A stretch of DNA of 5,564 nucleotides, taken from the NCBI GenBank assembly GCA_963629425.1, contig CAVGIU010000126.1:1-5564 (forward strand), in the 5' to 3' direction. Every line of letters starts with the position of its first letter. Positions within the stretch are counted from its first letter, which is position 1. The notes under the pieces were generated by a model, which did not search any database, was not told the DNA's origin, and saw nothing but the letters and a program-made list of their open reading frames with translations. The stretch is from F23-B02 sp963629425 (GTDB lineage: Bacteria; Bacillota; Clostridia; Oscillospirales; Oscillospiraceae). Positions 4,513 to 5,564 of the stretch are shown here, piece after piece. Made by a program: the position numbers and the translations under genes.

Positions 4513-5564
4513 ATGGATAAAAAAATGTTTTGTTTTCAGTGTGAACAGACGGCCGGCTGCACCGGCTGCACGGGAAAAGCAGGCGTCTGCGGAAAAACCG
4601 CCGATGTGGCGAAGCTTCAGGACGAGCTGACCGGCGCTTTGGTCGGGCTGTCGCGTGCGGTAGGCAATGCTCCGGATGTGAATGAGGGTACATGGCGCCT
4701 GGTGATCGAGGGGCTGTTTACCACCATTACAAATGTGAACTTCAATGAAAAGACCATCCGCGAACTGATCGATCGGGTGCACGAGGAAAAGGCGCGCTTC
4801 GTTCCCGACTGCTCCGGCTGCGCTTCTGCGTGCGGACGCACGGATGATTACGATATGGAGAACGTCTGGAACGCACAGGAGGATGTGCGCAGTCTCAAAT
4901 CTCTCATTCTCTTCGGCATACGCGGTATGGCCGCCTATGCTCATCACGCCATGGTGCTGGGCTACACCGACGATGAGGTGAACCGCTTCTTTGCCAAGGC
5001 ACTCTTTGCCGTCGGCGAGGATTGGGGCATGGACGAGCTGCTGCCTGTCGTGATGGAGGTCGGCGAGAAAAACCTCAAGTGCATGGAGCTTCTGGACAAG
5101 GCAAACACCGAAAGCTACGGAACGCCTGTGCCTGTTACCGTTCCGCTGACCGTGGAAAAGGGGCCGTTCATCGTCATAACCGGCCATGACCTCCACGACC
5201 TGAAGCAGCTGCTGGAGCAGACCGAGGGCAAGGGCATCAATATCTACACCCACGGTGAAATGCTGCCCGCTCACGCCTATCCCGAGCTGAAAAAGTATTC
5301 CCACCTCAAGGGCAATTTCGGCACGGCATGGCAGAACCAGCAAAAAGAATTTGCGGAGCTTCCCGCGCCGGTGCTGTTCACCACCAACTGTCTGATGCCG
5401 CCGAAAGCAAGCTATGCCGATCGCGTGTTCACAACGGCGGTGGTATCCTACCCCGAAATAACACATATCGGAGAGGATAAAGACTTCACCCCGGTGATCG
5501 AAAAGGCTCTGGAGCTGGGCGGTTATTCCGAGGACAAGCCTTTCACCGGCATTAACGGCGGCAG
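4513..5564 (+). CDS. hcp: Hybrid-cluster protein / hydroxylamine reductase, 3' truncated
   Basis: The frame stays open to the window edge, giving 350 residues of a family usually near 540-550. Hcp reduces hydroxylamine to ammonia in vitro and, in E. coli, nitric oxide to nitrous oxide; it is cytoplasmic. The N-terminus MFCFQCEQT carries the Fe-S cysteines C7, C10, C19 and C26. Hybrid-cluster ligands visible are H225 (TGHDLHDL), E249 (THGEMLPAH) and C293 (TTNCLMPP); their spacing (24 and 44 residues) equals that of H244, E268 and C312 in the Desulfovibrio vulgaris enzyme. The remaining ligands (three cysteines and a glutamate) would lie beyond the edge. Extra cysteines stand at C16 and in C100-x2-C103-x3-C107, and the last N-terminal spacing is x6 rather than x5. 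The ATG has GGGAGG eight bases upstream (4499-4504). It is co-transcribed with the ferredoxin gene and probably controlled by the divergent Crp/Fnr regulator. Confidence 0.96.
   Translation, partial: MDKKMFCFQCEQTAGCTGCTGKAGVCGKTADVAKLQDELTGALVGLSRAVGNAPDVNEGTWRLVIEGLFTTITNVNFNEKTIRELIDRVHEEKARFVPDCSGCASACGRTDDYDMENVWNAQEDVRSLKSLILFGIRGMAAYAHHAMVLGYTDDEVNRFFAKALFAVGEDWGMDELLPVVMEVGEKNLKCMELLDKANTESYGTPVPVTVPLTVEKGPFIVITGHDLHDLKQLLEQTEGKGINIYTHGEMLPAHAYPELKKYSHLKGNFGTAWQNQQKEFAELPAPVLFTTNCLMPPKASYADRVFTTAVVSYPEITHIGEDKDFTPVIEKALELGGYSEDKPFTGINGG

Noticed and set aside
4096..5466. 456-codon minus-strand open frame
   Set aside because: It lies opposite the end of the ferredoxin gene and most of hcp, both of which show conserved motifs. 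Its His/Ala/Leu-rich translation matches nothing known.
1..5564. CRISPR array, tRNA, rRNA, transposon or phage signals
   Set aside because: No regularly spaced repeats, cloverleaf sequences, transposase motifs or terminal inverted repeats were seen on either strand.

Overview
The window looks like chromosomal DNA of an anaerobic Clostridia-type Firmicute, possibly a gut Oscillospiraceae or Lachnospiraceae relative. This rests on the protein families present (a hybrid-cluster protein, oxygen-sensitive multi-cluster Fe-S proteins, a GltD-type ferredoxin fusion), on strong GGAGG-type ribosome binding sites and on a moderately high GC content. The taxonomic call is inference; no rRNA or other marker gene is present.

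Layout. Bases 1-130 hold the 3' flank of a plus-strand unit lying off the left edge, closed by a rho-independent terminator (68-89). Converging on it from the right is a two-gene minus-strand operon. Its first gene (888-2873) encodes a 661-residue protein made of a winged helix, Fe-S cysteine motifs, a ferredoxin domain, a GltD-type Fe-S domain and a C-terminal ferredoxin domain. Its second gene (131-832) encodes a GntR/FadR-type repressor. This operon has a clear sigma-A promoter (2931-2959) and a palindrome in its leader (2905-2917). A minus-strand terminator (2961-3001) ends the next unit, a Crp/Fnr-family regulator (3035-3697), just upstream of that promoter.

Divergent from the regulator is a plus-strand operon: a 236-residue Fe-S protein with an N-terminal 2[4Fe-4S]-like ferredoxin domain (3781-4491), then hcp, encoding hybrid-cluster protein / hydroxylamine reductase (4513 to beyond the right edge). 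The 83-base divergent spacer holds a Crp/Fnr-sized inverted repeat TCAAC-N6-GTTGA (3720-3735) and a TATAAT box.

How the parts fit. The right half is an HcpR-like regulator - ferredoxin - Hcp module, the usual set-up for handling nitric oxide or hydroxylamine in anaerobes: the regulator senses the stress, the ferredoxin probably supplies electrons, and Hcp reduces the nitrogen oxide. The left operon is a separate redox unit with its own promoter and probably its own GntR regulator.

The most unusual item is the 661-residue protein. Its flavin/NAD(P)H domain is reduced to about 100 residues with a broken dinucleotide-binding motif, while the flanking Fe-S domains keep nearly all their cysteines. 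It may have lost flavin chemistry and become an Fe-S electron carrier or redox sensor.
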